Shown piece by piece: positions 1-13,900 of a stretch of DNA of 64,000 bases. Each line of letters begins with the position of its first letter. Position 1 is the stretch's first letter. Source of the stretch: Bombus terrestris. Lineage: Eukaryota; Arthropoda; Insecta; Hymenoptera; Apidae. The position numbers and the translations under genes were made by a program. The stretch lies in the NCBI RefSeq assembly GCF_910591885.1, contig NC_063280.1, forward strand, positions 5,952,001 to 6,016,000. The letters run 5' to 3'. The notes below the pieces were generated by a model, which saw nothing but the letters and a program-made list of their open reading frames with translations, was not told where the DNA came from and ran no database searches.

Positions 1-1830
1 AAAAGAAGAAACCGAGACTTTCGCGTGATTCCAGGATTCACGATGTTGCGCGTTCTTTCCATTCATATTTTCGTAAATCTTTCGCCGATTAAACTTAATT
101 TCGTTCGGTCATTTCGACGTACACGTGCATTCGCGTTGTTCCGACATTCGCTTTCATCGTTCCTTTCCTGACGCTCGAAGATCCGATAGTACAAAGATAG
201 CGAAGGTGACAGGTACGTCCTTGAACATCCGCCGGTGAACCGTGCACCACCACTTGTGTCCTAGTTGCCACGAGATTCTCAGGAGAGGAAAAGAAAAAAA
301 TGTGGAAAGAAGGGAAATTATGATTATGCCCGTGCCAATCCCGTTTCGACGCCGCCAACTGTGAGACCGCATCTCGAACGAGCAATCGTTATTTTTAATT
401 AAGGGAAAAGATCGGAGTGGTTCTGGCACGAGGAGAAACCGCTCCAAGATACTTCGAGGCCGTCGAACGTTGCAACGAGATACTCGCTCGGTGTGCATTA
501 ATTGCGAGCGGTGTTAATGGCATTGTAGCGATCTCCGCGAGAACGATCTTTTACGTCTTTATGATTCATTAACTTCTGACACGTCCATCCGAGACAGAGA
601 CTTCCAACGTCGTATTTTCTTTCTTTTTCCTCTACGTGTAATAAGCAGGATCGTAAATCTTTTCTTGTCGATCGGTCGTACGTAAAAACTGTTCGCCATG
701 CTTGTTACAAAATTTAACGATCGCTATTCTTTAGCGTCGTTTTCCTATAGCAGTTCTTTGACACTTTGTCGCGCGAAGATTCAGAACTTCGCTCGCTAGT
801 ATATTATTTTACTTTTTCTTTTGTAACCCGTTGCATTCTATACGACTGTTATTTTAAAAGCGAATCTACGTAGCATGCTCGGATGGAGTTTAAAAAGTTC
901 TCACGGCCATTTAGGCTCTGTTAACGATCGTAGCACCGGTATATTTCGTCAAGAATGGCCATTATTTATGGCCGCTCTGTATCGAATCGGAGATCGATAC
1001 TTCCACGTTTCTCAATCGAGACACTACAGACAGCCCGTACTTGAAAATACAAGAAAATGTCGATTCGTTGGAACACAATCGTACAAGAACCACGTGAACG
1101 AATGTATCCATATTATCGTCGAAACAAATGTCTCGAAAGCTGGTTTTTGCCTTTTACCTCGAAACTTGGCACGTGTCGAATCGCCAAATATAGCCATTTA
1201 CTCACGAGAGAACGCGAAAGAACGATGGTTTGGATGGAGCACGGACGGAAGAAAGTAAGACGAAAGGGAACACCACTCCTTTCCTCGATTATAGGTAGTA
1301 TTATATTCCTACGAAGACTAGCCTCCACCTTTCTGTTCACCTGCCATCATTTCTATCCTATAATCCGATTATAGTTAAACGATATCGTGACGCTCGATTC
1401 CCAGAAGCCGATTAAGAAATTGGGCAATCGAGAAAGGGTCAGATTTTGGATGACTCGAGCCTTTTCTTCCATCATTCTCTCTTTCTCTCTCTCTCTGCCG
1501 TTCTCTTCTTCGAATTCACGGCACAAGACGTATTTTTTCAACTAATGTCATTCATCTGCGCGGCATTATGACGCGTTTCGCTCGCGCACAACACGTCCCG
1601 TTCAACAAGCAAGAGGAGAAAAAAGAAAGAAAAAAGGAACAACTGACGCGTGACTATTGACGCTCATTAGCCGGCGTGAGTGTGAATTCTGGTCGTGTGT
1701 TTTCTTCGTTTTTCGCGCGCGACCGTTGCGTCTTCCGGCCATGCATCCGTGTTTCCTCGACGATTAGCAGATTTCCAGTGTCCCCAGCGTATAATTATGA
1801 TCCTGCTCGAAGCTACGGGACACCGTGGCG

Positions 1831-2118
1831 TTAGCTCGTTCTAGCCGCGCCATAATTATCACGACTTGCTCTCTGGTGCTCCGCTGTTTTAACGGTGTCC
1901 GTGATTCCTTGAAATATATAGACTAGACCAGCCACAATTAGGAACCGGTATGAAGATTTTATTTTAGGATAAAGTTGATAGAACGTTCCGATCGTACGTC
2001 TTTGCACGAGCTTAGAAGCACGTAATTCGTGACAGTGACGTAACCAATCGTCGTAATCCTGTACAAGTAGAGTACCACATGGAACCACCGTTTGCCCTGT
2101 TCCGTCATTTAAGATCAT
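1831..2118 (-). CDS. Doubtful small ORF with one predicted membrane segment
   Basis: This is an ATG-initiated minus-strand frame of 95 codons ending in TAA. I do not recognise the product. Its composition looks more protein-like than most open frames in the window: an acidic/aromatic stretch (VQDYDDWLRHCHELR), then a hydrophobic segment of about 17-20 residues near residues 57-75 (FLIVAGLVYIFQG), then a polar tail. An in-frame stop lies 12 bases upstream of the ATG with no splice acceptor between, so it would have to start here. The base at -3 is C, a weak initiation context. I see no AATAAA within about 200 bases downstream. It could be a nested single-exon gene, a relic, or chance, and chance is the most likely. 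Confidence 0.15.
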   Translation of the reverse strand: MILNDGTGQTVVPCGTLLVQDYDDWLRHCHELRASKLVQRRTIGTFYQLYPKIKSSYRFLIVAGLVYIFQGITDTVKTAEHQRASRDNYGAARTS

Positions 2119-2752
2119 CCGCGTGATTTACGGTGGGAATAGATGGGTCTCTTCGCTTAAACAAGAGTACGTTTTTAAAACACGGGAGACAATGGGTGTC
2201 TAGCGGTGGTGGGCGTACCACGATGCGGGTGAATCACGGCCTCGATATCGTAGCCCCAGTTTTTTGCCAGCCTACCGTTCCCATGCTGCAATGTCCAATG
2301 TTGTAAAAATCCCGTTACAACATCCTATAAATTACTTAAGGTTCCCACAGCACGCCCCACTACCGTTTCGCGGTATACCTTGGACCGAGCGGGCTCGCTC
2401 GTGAAATTACCGGCTAGCAGTAGTTGCCGCTTCTATCCATAAAATCGACACCCTCCAATTAATCCCCGATCCTTTGGAAGGGTATCCCCGACCTTTCTTT
2501 TTCTCTGCCTCTCTTTGCCAGTGTTTCGCGGTCGGTCAAGGGTAATGATATATTTGCCGATTGTTACAGAATTCTCATGGTTTCGTATGGAAATAAGGGG
2601 ATCCGGTTGAACATAGCCTCGTTGATCCTTCGCCTCGGAAATAATAACAGTTTCGGCGTGGCGCTCGATTTACGACACGCGTGCACGGAGCAATTCGATC
2701 GACGGACGCGTTCGTTGCACGTGTACTTTTTCTTTTGGATCCTTTGCACGCT

Positions 2753-2792
2753 CTTTTTTTTTCTTTCTTTCTTTCGTTTTTTTTTTTTTTTT
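2753..2792. repeat. Pyrimidine / poly-T low-complexity tract
   Basis: About 40 bases made of T runs interrupted by C in a TTTC-like pattern and one G, ending in a run of 16 T. This is simple low-complexity DNA. On the minus strand it accounts for the lysine-rich open frame that crosses it. Confidence 0.85.
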
Positions 2793-4464
2793 CGTGTACG
2801 CCGAACGAGCTTTGGTATCGCGCGCGTATCAGCATTCCTTTGGGACCGTATTGGACATAACAGCGTGTACTTACGTGCCGATAAGCGTCTCGAAGTAAAC
2901 GAATGTCCCGTACAAACCTTTTAAGAGGCGCACCCGTCGCCGAGGCGCGAGAGTAATTTAAGGCCCGAGTGGGAATCGCGATCGAAGCGTGCGTAGCATC
3001 CGCGATCGAGCCGTTTAATCCAGCCGGCCACTCACGTTCATTCCCGACAATCGTCGATTACAATGCGACCAGCTTTAATTGTTTCTTCTAATTTGTACCA
3101 ATTTACTCGGTAACCTTATTGGATAGTTTCGCGTGCAAGAATCGATTAACCGGCGATTTGTTCATTTGTTCGAAAAATGTCAGCATCGTAGAAACAAGAT
3201 AACGATAGAAAATGGCTATTTGATTGGTTCCGTAAGTGCTTGCAGAATTCCGATGAGATTCTACGCGAATTTCATAATCTTGTACCTCGAAGTTCGAGAT
3301 TCCACGATTCTGCGGCTTGTCTCGATTTTCCAACGTGATCCTTGGTAGGATTCGTGATCCTTGTTCGATTCTTGGTAGGTCTCACGATTCCAAGGTTATC
3401 CGACGTGGTTTTCATGACCCTGCGGGTTCGGAGTTCGTGGTCGTCCGCCCCCGAGGAGATCTGCGGCAAGTTCCACGGCCTCAGGATTATACTGTGTGGA
3501 TTCCATGAATACGAGATGGTTTGACATTGGTTCCATCATCCTGGGATTATTCCATCGTGTGTTGTATATCCTCGGGTGCCATAGCGTCCGAGATTCTTCG
3601 TTAGTGAGACGATCCGAAATAGTTAGCACAATGGTATTACGTATCAGGTGATAACCGACACTAATCGTAGATGACATAACATTTGTAACATAATTGCTTT
3701 TAAAAATTATTTGGAGTAGTTTTCTCTGTAATTATATATGTATCATTACGCACATACTTTCGAATCCATTTCTATCACGTTATACACCAAATCCTTTTGT
3801 TCGATTCTACCATTCAGATTCTTATCATCTGGTACTACCATTGCTTCCTCCGTCGTATCTGTTTTAGTACACGAGTCCTAACTAAAAGGAAATAATTGCA
3901 CATTTCCGGATGAGTCACGTTAACTCTCTCTCGCTCGAGCTTCGTGATAGCAGATGCGCTAATTAACCGAATCGAACGCTTTATCATCGTCATATTACGA
4001 TCAAGCGTTGGCGGACGTAAATTCAACGATATAAATTTAAATATATCCGTACTTCGAGAATCGGTAACTCGAAAGTTACCATCGAGAATTGCGATCGTGA
4101 TCGCAAATTGAAGTAATTACTTTAAGAAAAACTCTACACCTTTTCTTTTGTATATGCGTCACCTGGAGACCGCTGTTACCAAGAGAATAGAATTTAGTGA
4201 AAAAAATTTAAAATAAGAAGAGGTCCGTATTATCGTGTCCTTGAATATAAATTTTGTTTTGTGTTACAAGGTCTAGAAACAAAAGAGCTATTAGTAGATT
4301 TCCATTGCTGTTTCTTGCAACCTTCAGCTAGAGATACACACCAAGGTTAACTTTTTGGTAATGTCCTTTGCTATAAATATATGAACGTGTTCCCTATCAT
4401 AGCTTCTTCTATTGTATTGTAACACTGTAAAAGTAAGGATCTGAATCAGCATACATTATGTCTA

Positions 4465-4488
4465 TACTTATACCTGTACTTATACCTA
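4465..4488. repeat. Two-copy 12-bp tandem repeat
   Basis: TACTTATACCTG is followed directly by TACTTATACCTA, with one mismatch at the last base. It is a short local duplication in AT-rich DNA. Confidence 0.7.
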
Positions 4489-7400
4489 TATTTATTTCAG
4501 TATATTTTTCCATTACAAATTCATCCACTCGTTCCTTCTATCAGTCAACCTCAACAGTGACGCACGCGAAGCTTGTGATCGGACAAATCGATCATCGATC
4601 GTTTACACTAGTGATCTAGTTTACGCTAGAAAGAGTAAATTGCAAAAACATCGGGATTTCTGTTTTTCTTAAAAAAAAGTAACTGAAAGAAAGAAACAGG
4701 AGAAGAGGAGGTGAAATCAGCCAGAGCGACGAGTATCTGATCGACTGGAACATTTGTATGGAATGTCGAGCAAGTGAGCGTCGCGCACGACGCGTTCCAC
4801 GAGTGCTGGAGTCCTCGCTTAAGAACGAGCCGATCCGCTTCATTAACGTTCGGACGATCCACAGATAAAGCGAACTACATGTTGGGGTGGAGTCACTGGG
4901 GCGAGAGCTCTCTTGAATCCGTGGTTTCAGATTTTGAGGTTGACCACTCTCGAATCTCTCCTTTTTGCTCCATTTTCGATCGATTTCACTTTGACAATGT
5001 GTCCTTCTTGTAATTAGAGCTACTTAGGCGTTTATCGTGAAAGTATCCTTGGCGGTAAGAAGGCACTCGGAGATGAAAGCGTTTAGACGATAACTTTGTT
5101 GTTGGTGTTTTTTATGCACAGAAATTATGACGCATTGTTATTCGTTATTGATAATCAAATGTTCATCGAGTATTTGGCTTTCATTAAACGTGAGACAAAG
5201 TCTGATAGAAAAATATAGATAGGATGCACTGTCGTAAAATGATCTCTTAATGCTTCAACTAAATCAGCTAGGCAGTTCGATTACACGTTCGCGTCTATCG
5301 ATCAGATAAGAACTTCGTAGTACGTGGACGGATTTTAGAATAAAACTGTGACGATATCGTATCTATTATGTCACGTTAGCTTTATCAATTTTATTTTGAA
5401 AATCTAACAATCTGGATAGGTATTTGTGAGCGTTTATCAGAGCATGATTCGCGAATGGACATTGCTCTCACGATAACTTCACGCGACATGGGATAATTGC
5501 GCGTCATGTACAGATTATAACGCACACTATACACGGGATTTATCTCGCGAATCGCGACTAGATATATTTACAAAACAACGATGAATAGGAGCATTGTCGT
5601 GTAATTGTGTTGTAACTGCACTTTTATTCCCAGGCGCGCTTTTCACGAAGATTGTCGTGCGTGATGTCTCGAATGTACATGTTCCGTTTGATACGTGTGA
5701 ATATATTTTGAATGTTAATATCAGCTTACCTCCGCTATTATTCTTACGTGCATACAACTAGATCCGCGGATTCTTTATTTCGTGTCTTAAGCGTCCCAGA
5801 AATTCCATGAAATTGAACTAAAGCATAACCGTTACTAAGCTCGCGATTATATACATTTATCTTCAGCAACCATTAACGTTAAATTAACATTGTTAAAATT
5901 TCCTGCGATTAACATGGTACCGATGATTGAGAAAAGGCGCAAGTGCCATTATTTATCGGTCGTACATCACAGAAACTTTGTTCTTCGATAGAGAAATTCT
6001 TCTTATTGCTTCAATAAGATCAGCTGAACGTTATTAATGGATTCAGTTGTTACCACTTGGCCGATATATTTTCGTTCGTGCGAGGATTGTTTCTGTGAGT
6101 CACTCTCGCTGGCCGACGACTAGCCAATGGGTTATTGATGGACAGAACGTTTTGTAAGGCGGCAACGTGACCGTTTTAAATGCGCGAAAGCCCGTGTAGC
6201 GCCTCTCGCCAAGGACGAAAGGAAGGTAGAACAGGCAACCTGCACTTTGCTTAAGCAGGAGAGCCCAACTCGTCGTCGTAATTTAGCAGTGGCGGGATTC
6301 TCGTGTTGCGGGTACCGCGGAAGGCCGGCACGCCTACGTGTAACGCAGGATTTATCGTGTTTTTCGTATCCGGCTGGCGGAGCGAGCCGTTTTTGTCGAC
6401 TAACGACGACGCTTGATTCACTCCGCTACTCACCGATATCGCCGATGTCGTATCTTCTACTTCTGTCTTTTTCTTACCAACGAACCTACACAATGTTTAT
6501 CTATTAATTTTCAACATAACTTACGTCGCTAACCGAAACTTTGTTTCAAATACTTCCAAATTTTGTTTCGTTGAAAAATATAAAACAACGTATAAACGTT
6601 GCTGTATATAAATAAATGTTGATATATAAAATTCGCGTGTCGAATAGAAGGGAAACACGCGGGACGAGCGCATGGTATTTCAGAGACGAATGGGAAGGGA
6701 CAGAAAACCGTTCGGACCAGGTTGATCCCGGGCCTGGCGCAAAAAACGGGTAATGGTAGTCTAAATACACAAATTCAAGAGGGGAATCGGCGCGGCTGTC
6801 CCTATCCTTAAATGGGTCGACGAACGCGGCACGAAACCCATGCATCACTCCCTTACGCGACATCGGAATTTTTCAGTTTTATCGAATTATCTAGGCATTA
6901 CAGCTAATGAAAGCAATCCTGGCGATCCCCGGGGCTCCGTCGGTCTTTTGCCAGGCTCGGATACCGCCACAGCCGCCATCGACGACATATATTTCTATAC
7001 ACGTATATAAAGATATATACGTCCCTATACATGTCCATATATATGAACGCACACGGCCGAGCATGTGTCGAGCTTACATCGCGGCGGCGGCACCTCGGCG
7101 TCGTCACAAATTGCTCGGTATGCTTTTTCCTTGGTGACCAAGGGATCCGGAGGATCGCGTTCCAACAGCTCCTAAACACGCCGGTGCGAAGAAGAAGGAG
7201 CAGCCTGTGAAGCGGACAATCGGGAACCGCGGACGATTTCTTGTCGTGGACTACCTTCGGCAGACCTTCTGGTAGCTGTGTTCGTGACGTCGGTTTCGTC
7301 GGTTTTCTTTGAATCCGGTCGCGCGACCACGGGAACGAGATGTCGCGCGTATTTAAACGAGCCGCGTCGAATAACGACCGTGCACCGAACGCAACCAGAT

Positions 7401-10107
7401 TTTCAAGGATTTTTGCACGCGGATCCGCGCGTACGCTCGTACTCCGGTGGTTTCGTCCGGGAGACGTTCTTGCGCTTCGTAGAAGTAGACAATTTGCTTT
7501 TAATTTATACCTGTATCATGGTTGGTTTTCTCGTACGTCTTTCGGCCTGGCATCGTAAAACACTCGATTTCAGGTCCGTCTTCCAGCTGTCCGTATCGTA
7601 ACGCGCGGCTGCCAACGTTTACGCGTGTCATCGTTGCACCGCGCCGCGCCGCGGCTTCGCCTGCTTTCGCGATGATTGATTTACGCCGGCCAGGCCAATC
7701 ATTTATTTTCTCCGGTGCCGGGCTTCTGCTTACATTGTTACGCACGGATGGGATCCAAGATGGCGTTACAAATTGTCCCGGAGTACGCTAATACGACACG
7801 GTGACTGCTCTCCGTCTGGCTAGGTTTATCAGCTACTACTTGCCGAAGCGTCATCGGCTCAGAGCCAATTTCCAATTGTCCTTGGAAGGCGTTTCTTCAT
7901 ATTCCTTTGTCGTTTGAACCAAGCCGCCTCTTGATTTCCGTTTGTTAAGTAGTAGCACAGAATGCACCTTCCTTTTTGCGTCGTTTTTGTAAGATGAATT
8001 AGGCATGCGAACAAATTTATAACGTGCCAAGTAGTAATTTGAACGTAGTATAGGCATATTCTCGTTCAACCTTTGTAATTAGTCTCTGAAAGTTAGCCAC
8101 GATGCAATGGTAAACAACTGTACGATTAAAATTCAAAGGAGATTGTTTATCGTGCAATATATTCGTATCTTAGTTTCTAAATTAAGTCTATAGGTTATCG
8201 TGTCGTATCTCTTTTAAAAATACAATGTTTTCCTAATAAAGGTACAATGTTCGTTCGATTTTCGTTCGTTCGAACTAATTAACAAACATTTCCAATTAAT
8301 TACGATTGTTTAATAACGATTGTTTTAAAGTTGATTTGCATAATACCTGCCTATTGGTAACGACTAATTGTTTCTTATCTACATCGACGCAGTACGTTCC
8401 GAGAAGCGATCGCCGAGTTTTAGGAACTAATACATGTTTAAACAGCTGTTTTTTGTTAATTATCGATGCAGCGTCAGTCATCAGAGGCCCGTAATGGCCG
8501 ACTACGATGATAAAATTCAGTTTTCCGTTTTACCAATGTCGATCGTTATGGAACGGAAGAAAGGAAACAAATAGAACAAAAGAAAAGGAAACATTGGTTC
8601 GTAGAAGTGAAACGAAGCATTTGGCGCAGCCTATCGGGTAAATCGCGGCGATCGACAGCGACGTGTAACAAAGTAACAGGAAGCGCGTTCGCGCAGTCTC
8701 GTTTTTCCTTCGACTTCCATTTTTCACTCGGCCGTGGCTTTTGCCGTGCTACTCGCCAGTTCTCTTTTTGTCGCATTCGTTGGAGTTCCGGGGACGTATC
8801 GTAAGTCTGTTCTACGAGGCTGCCGACCGATAGCGAGAGGTGGGGAACCCGCGGCCGATCGTAACTTCGTAGTTTCCGCGGTGGCCACGTCTTCGTGTTC
8901 AACGAGCCTTTATGGCTTCCACGCGGACCTCGTGGCGGCGGTCATTGTCAACCTTAGAGAGGAGCGGTTTACGCCCGTGGACAATCGTTTTTGCCACCTC
9001 CGCCGTGGAGCCACATCCCCGCTAGTGGGGATTTATGCTAACGCGTTAATAATGATAGGCTTTTTGTTGTTTTCCGCGGCTTGTTGCCGCTTCGCGTACA
9101 TGGACGCCGACGGTGCTGTATCTTGGGCCACTTTATTGCCACGATCCTGTTGCTCGCTTTATCGTCGATTAATGGTACGCAACGGTGTGGTGTGTATCTA
9201 CCACTAAGTAAAGAGTGTGCGCGTGTATTGCTCCGATAAAACGTACTAAATACACCTTCGTGGGACTCGTTAAGACGCGATGCACGCGTTAGTTAATGAC
9301 GTCGTCGCGCGTTATTCCGCCATTTTTCGTTATTTAGTCAGCGTTATCTCGCTGCCGAGGAAAGCACTATCCCCGTCGTTGCCTCGTGTCTGCTGAACAG
9401 CTGGCTCTTTTTCCTCTTTGGTTACGATAATGATCGGTCGCGGAAGCACAGGATATTTTCGAATAAAATATGTCGATGGATAGAGCTGTGGTACTTTCTT
9501 GATGAAGATCGAAAGTTAAAATGTAAGCTAGTCGCACATACGGTGACATGTAGGTAACTTGTTTTGGTTGACGAGTGGAATGTGACTGGACTCGTTGAGC
9601 GTTAACGCGGAACTTGTTTGTTTCATTGGTGAAGTGGTCGTTTGTGGAATATTTAGAGACGTACTGTTGTTCGGTTTGGAAAGGGGAATGTTGTAACGTT
9701 CTTTATGAATCCATCGACTTGTCTATGCTTATTTAGTCGCTTCTAATTCCTCGAATCGGATAAAAATTTGAAACAAAGAACCCTTTCTATTCTGGAACCA
9801 CGATCTTTTCAAAGCAGATCTTTACAGAGCTCATCCATTTCAGAATCCGAATACAGAGAATCGATTTAAATCCATGCCGATGAATTACGGAGAGAAGTCG
9901 AGTCTAAGAACGACGGCGCCTCACGAATGTGAAGCACGTCCGCGCGACGCCTATGCCGCAGCCCAATGAGATTCACCAGCACGTGCGCTCTCGAATAATA
10001 GTCAGCGCCTTCTCGCGTTGTCTCGATATGGCCGTGACCACGTCGATATCGCGGATATCCACGGATAAACTCCCGCAAAGGTTGTGTACCGTGTGTGTTC
10101 CCGACGC

Positions 10108-10133
10108 GTAAGTAAATAAGTAAGTAAGTAAAT
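10108..10133. repeat. AAGT tetranucleotide microsatellite
   Basis: Five or six AAGT/AAAT units in a row, with a smaller GTAAGTAAG copy at 10142-10151. Each GTAAGTA on the + strand matches the ideal 5' splice-site hexamer, so the repeat makes a cluster of potential U1 snRNA binding sites. No coherent exon ends here. Confidence 0.8.
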
Positions 10134-10887
10134 GGAAACGCGAGTAAGTAAGCCGAATCCAAGATGGAGGCACGTGGTGTTACGGTTAACGAGTATCGAC
10201 GTGGCCAGCGAAACTGCCATGTCGTCGGTGTCCAATCCGTTGCTCGGATCCATGCATCAGTTTGTTCGCCGTGTGTATCTCTTCCGCGACGTTCGAGCGT
10301 TCTTATTGATCCGTGTACGCGTTTTCCCCACCTTCGTTCCGTGCACGTTCATTTCTGCCGCTTGTGTGGCGTTACAGGCGCAGACGCCCCATTGAATTGC
10401 CACCTAAAGCTCGACTCTGTCCTCATCGCGAAGTAAGTGCATTTATATTTGTTGGAGGTTGGCGCTCGCACGTCGTGCAACTCGTCGTTGTACAGTGGCG
10501 CATGGTCATCCCACACAAGCGTAACAACGACGTGCCGCGTTTGTTATCGCCGTGAGAGAAGACGTCGCACGCTAAAGTGCAAGTTCGCGGTTCTGGCCTT
10601 ATATATCGCGGATCCCACGGTGCATCGGTGCACCGTGTCTGGGTGGACCTATTGACTACGGCTAACAAGGCCGCCGCTTGTACGAGGAAATGCAAAGGAG
10701 AAATGTACACGCTTGAGGCTGCTGCTCTCCGCGAGACGCTGATACTTGGATCGGTTACTGCGCTAGAACGGCCAGCTTATCGTGTAATTTTGGATTACAC
10801 GTCAGGGAATTTTATTCGATTAATCATGCTTGAGAGTAATTTGTAGATGGTAATTGACTGGATAAAATAGTGGTAAAAAGGCCTGTA

Positions 10888-10917
10888 TAATTTGACGTAA
10901 TTTGACGTAATTTGGCG
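10888..10917. repeat. Three-copy 10-bp tandem repeat
   Basis: The unit TAATTTGACG is present twice exactly and a third time with one change (TAATTTGGCG), giving 30 contiguous bases. No coding frame or known element explains it. Confidence 0.8.
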
Positions 10918-13900
10918 AAGTTTAAAAAGCCTGTTTCAGTATCCTTACATAGCCTGTACTGCTAACAAACAAATAGTTAGAATTCCAATTAATTCCCACG
11001 TCCGTGTTAGACGTCGTAAAGCTGAAATTTCTCGTTACATAATCCTTGTCAATACGGAATATAGACGGAACGAAGTAAAAAGAAATTCACGAAGAGCAAA
11101 AAGCAACTGTCAAAGACCATCGAATGGATACAACTTTCTGGCACATAGTCGTCGTTCGTTCCGCCTTGAAAAAGGCTCTTTTGTCGGCGAGAGGCAAGAG
11201 AATCGCGTGAAAGTGCCGTGTCAAATCCTTTTTTCTTGCTTTCTTGTTCACCACTTACAGAGTCTGTCGAACCATGCTCCCAATATGTTTTAACCGAGAT
11301 GGTCGAGAAAGTCTTCCGGTTTATGCGTTTCAAAAAATTGAGACTGCCAAAAAAATTAGTTAACACGATCGTGTCTCTTTCGATTTATTCGTATTTCCAG
11401 ATCATAGAAACATTCTCTAACTCGAATGACCATACAAAAGTACGTGGAAGGGGAAACGAGAAAAATTATCGCTCTGTCGAAACACGTAAAGACCTGCACA
11501 CAAACAGACGGTCCGACCTGGTGCTGTCATCGTTCTACTTGGAGCGTCTGTTCTACCAGCGTCTTATCTCAACACCTATCCCACAGTCTCGTCCCGCGGA
11601 TAGTATAATTTCACGACACGACCGCAACCGGCGGTCTCGTATTAAAAGCCAAACGGTAGTCAGCGGTAGACTTATTGCGATCGCCTGGTACAACGAGCTC
11701 GTACGGTTCGTACGTATGTCTCGAACGAGTTGAAAGGGTTCGTGCGAAAAAATGAAAGGGCTAGAAGGAGAGAGATAGCCGCGGATATCACGGCTCGAGA
11801 GAAGGAAGCCTCGTGGCGGGAGTTCGAACAATGGAGTGAGCGCGACGCTGAATATATCATCGGGCTTGGCGCATGCCCCGGTGCAATGCATCGCGCCGTA
11901 ACTCGTAGCAACGCATGAATATAATATGGGCATTAATAAATCCAAGCAGGTATTAATGCGGGCTAATGTATGCGCGCCGGGCATTTGTTATGCGTCCACT
12001 TTGTAAAAGTCAGTCGGTTGGACCCTTCCACAATGGGCAGCGCGGTTGTTAGCCGTCCGTAGCCGTGGAAAGCGTCCCTCGAACTCGCGAAGCGGTTGCT
12101 CGTTGCCGGTTGTTGTCTGTTGTACACCGCGTACAACGCGCCGGTGCGCTGCGTTTCACCGCTCTTCCGGTCCGTTCGCGATTGTTGCCACAGCGGACTT
12201 ATGTCCTTAACGTCGTCTCGCGGAGCTTCGCGTCGGACGTTCTGACAAATCGATTTAGAATCACCCGGTCAGCATGGTAGAACACGAACCGCGATCCGCG
12301 GCCCGCGGTCACGGACCATCTTCCGCCATCGTGGTTGCACGCACTGCGTCGCTGCGTTGCTGCGTGCACGATTGTAATTGCCGGTAACCCTACGCGCTTG
12401 TTAGCAATGCGCTAACCGTTTCTCGGTTGAAATATGATTGCGTCGCGGCAACCAGTGATTTATGCCCCGTTTGTATTTCTGTACAACGCTTCGGTGTTAC
12501 GCCGACACCGCTCAGACGGAAAATCGTTCCGAGCTGTGCGTCGCACCGGGCAACTTTAACAAAACGTCCCACGTCGCCCGTTTTATGCACCGTGATTTCT
12601 CTTTTTGTCTTCGGGATCGATCGGCGAGCACGAAGGATGAAAAGGCTGTCGCTCTTGTCGCAACACGCGACGATTTCGCTGCACCAGGGACACTTTTGCG
12701 GTGCAAAACGGTCGTGGCTATGCCGTTGATGTGTATCGGTGGTTGCGCGCGCCGCATATTACCATTACAATGGTTTTACAACGCTGTATCGACCAAGATC
12801 TCACGTGGACGATCCGGCTACTAGGTACACACTGTTTTGTGACTCGTGAAAAAGCTTATCGGCAACGGGGGTACTGCTCCTACTAGTTGTCCGCGGACCT
12901 GTTGGCAGCCACTGGTTACGTGTACCCTCTATCTAAAGAAGTTTCACCGTACATTCAACCACTTTGTCTAATTTATTCGAATCTGATCGGGAAGTTTATT
13001 CAAATCTCTCGGCGTCGTTCACATTTCCATATCGTCTTAACATCTTCCTCATTCTGTTCTCATTCTTTCGTCGTTTCTAATTCTCCTCTTTCTATTTCGT
13101 CCCACTTTCCTATCGTCGCCTCTTTAACTACTCCTTAACCGTACTTTAACTACAGATTGTCCGAATTTTAGTAAAAATTTCCTATGGTTCTATCTGTATT
13201 CTTCGCATATAGTATGCGCCTAAAACACGCCAGAGAGTCAGACACTTGCGCGCAATCGTATTTTGAAACAACATCGACGTATATTGGTGGATCCGAAGAG
13301 GAGCGACGCTGGAGAAATGTCGATGTTGTTGGCACGATGCAACCCGAGGGACGTCGATAGTCGTAGAGTTTTGTCGCTGCGACACCTAGCTCGGCCACCT
13401 ATCCATGCATTATGCATCTAATGTTAGTTACATGAGGCATACGAAGGCGCTAGGCCCATCTTCCCAGGGCTTTCAGTTTATAAGATCGGACACCGACGTG
13501 TCTACCTGTCGTCAAGCTTTAGATTCGTTCTTTCGCATCCTCACCTGCCGTTTTATCGTCTACCCGTGGTATAATAGACCGGGATATTCAGCGTTGACGA
13601 ATACGCGACGGCCCATCGTTTCTGTCCACAACCGATCGTTTTCGTGTATTTCGCTTTACATCGAATTTCGTTGTATCTCGCACGATTAAGGATATGGATG
13701 TTTCTTTAGGAAGTTTCGCTAGGCGGTAGTTGCTAAGTTCGAAGAGCTTTGCTACTTGAGACGGGGATACTCGCTTATGCAACGCCTGTAATTAATTAGC
13801 TTTTCTTTTTTACATAATAAATATAAAATTCAAAAGTAGTAGTCGTGACCACTTTACGTTAATACGTAAAATAGAAACGAGATAAAAATGAGAACGTTTA

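Noticed and set aside
8734..9207. 157-codon frame with a hydrophobic start resembling a signal peptide
   Set aside because: The apparent start is GTG, not ATG. The hydrophobic stretch is a product of GC-rich codons in this frame.
9950..10107. Possible first exon (ATG at 9950) ending at a GTAAGT donor
   Set aside because: It ends in phase 2; splicing to exon B would force the frame that stops early in exon C. The donor is also part of an AAGT microsatellite.
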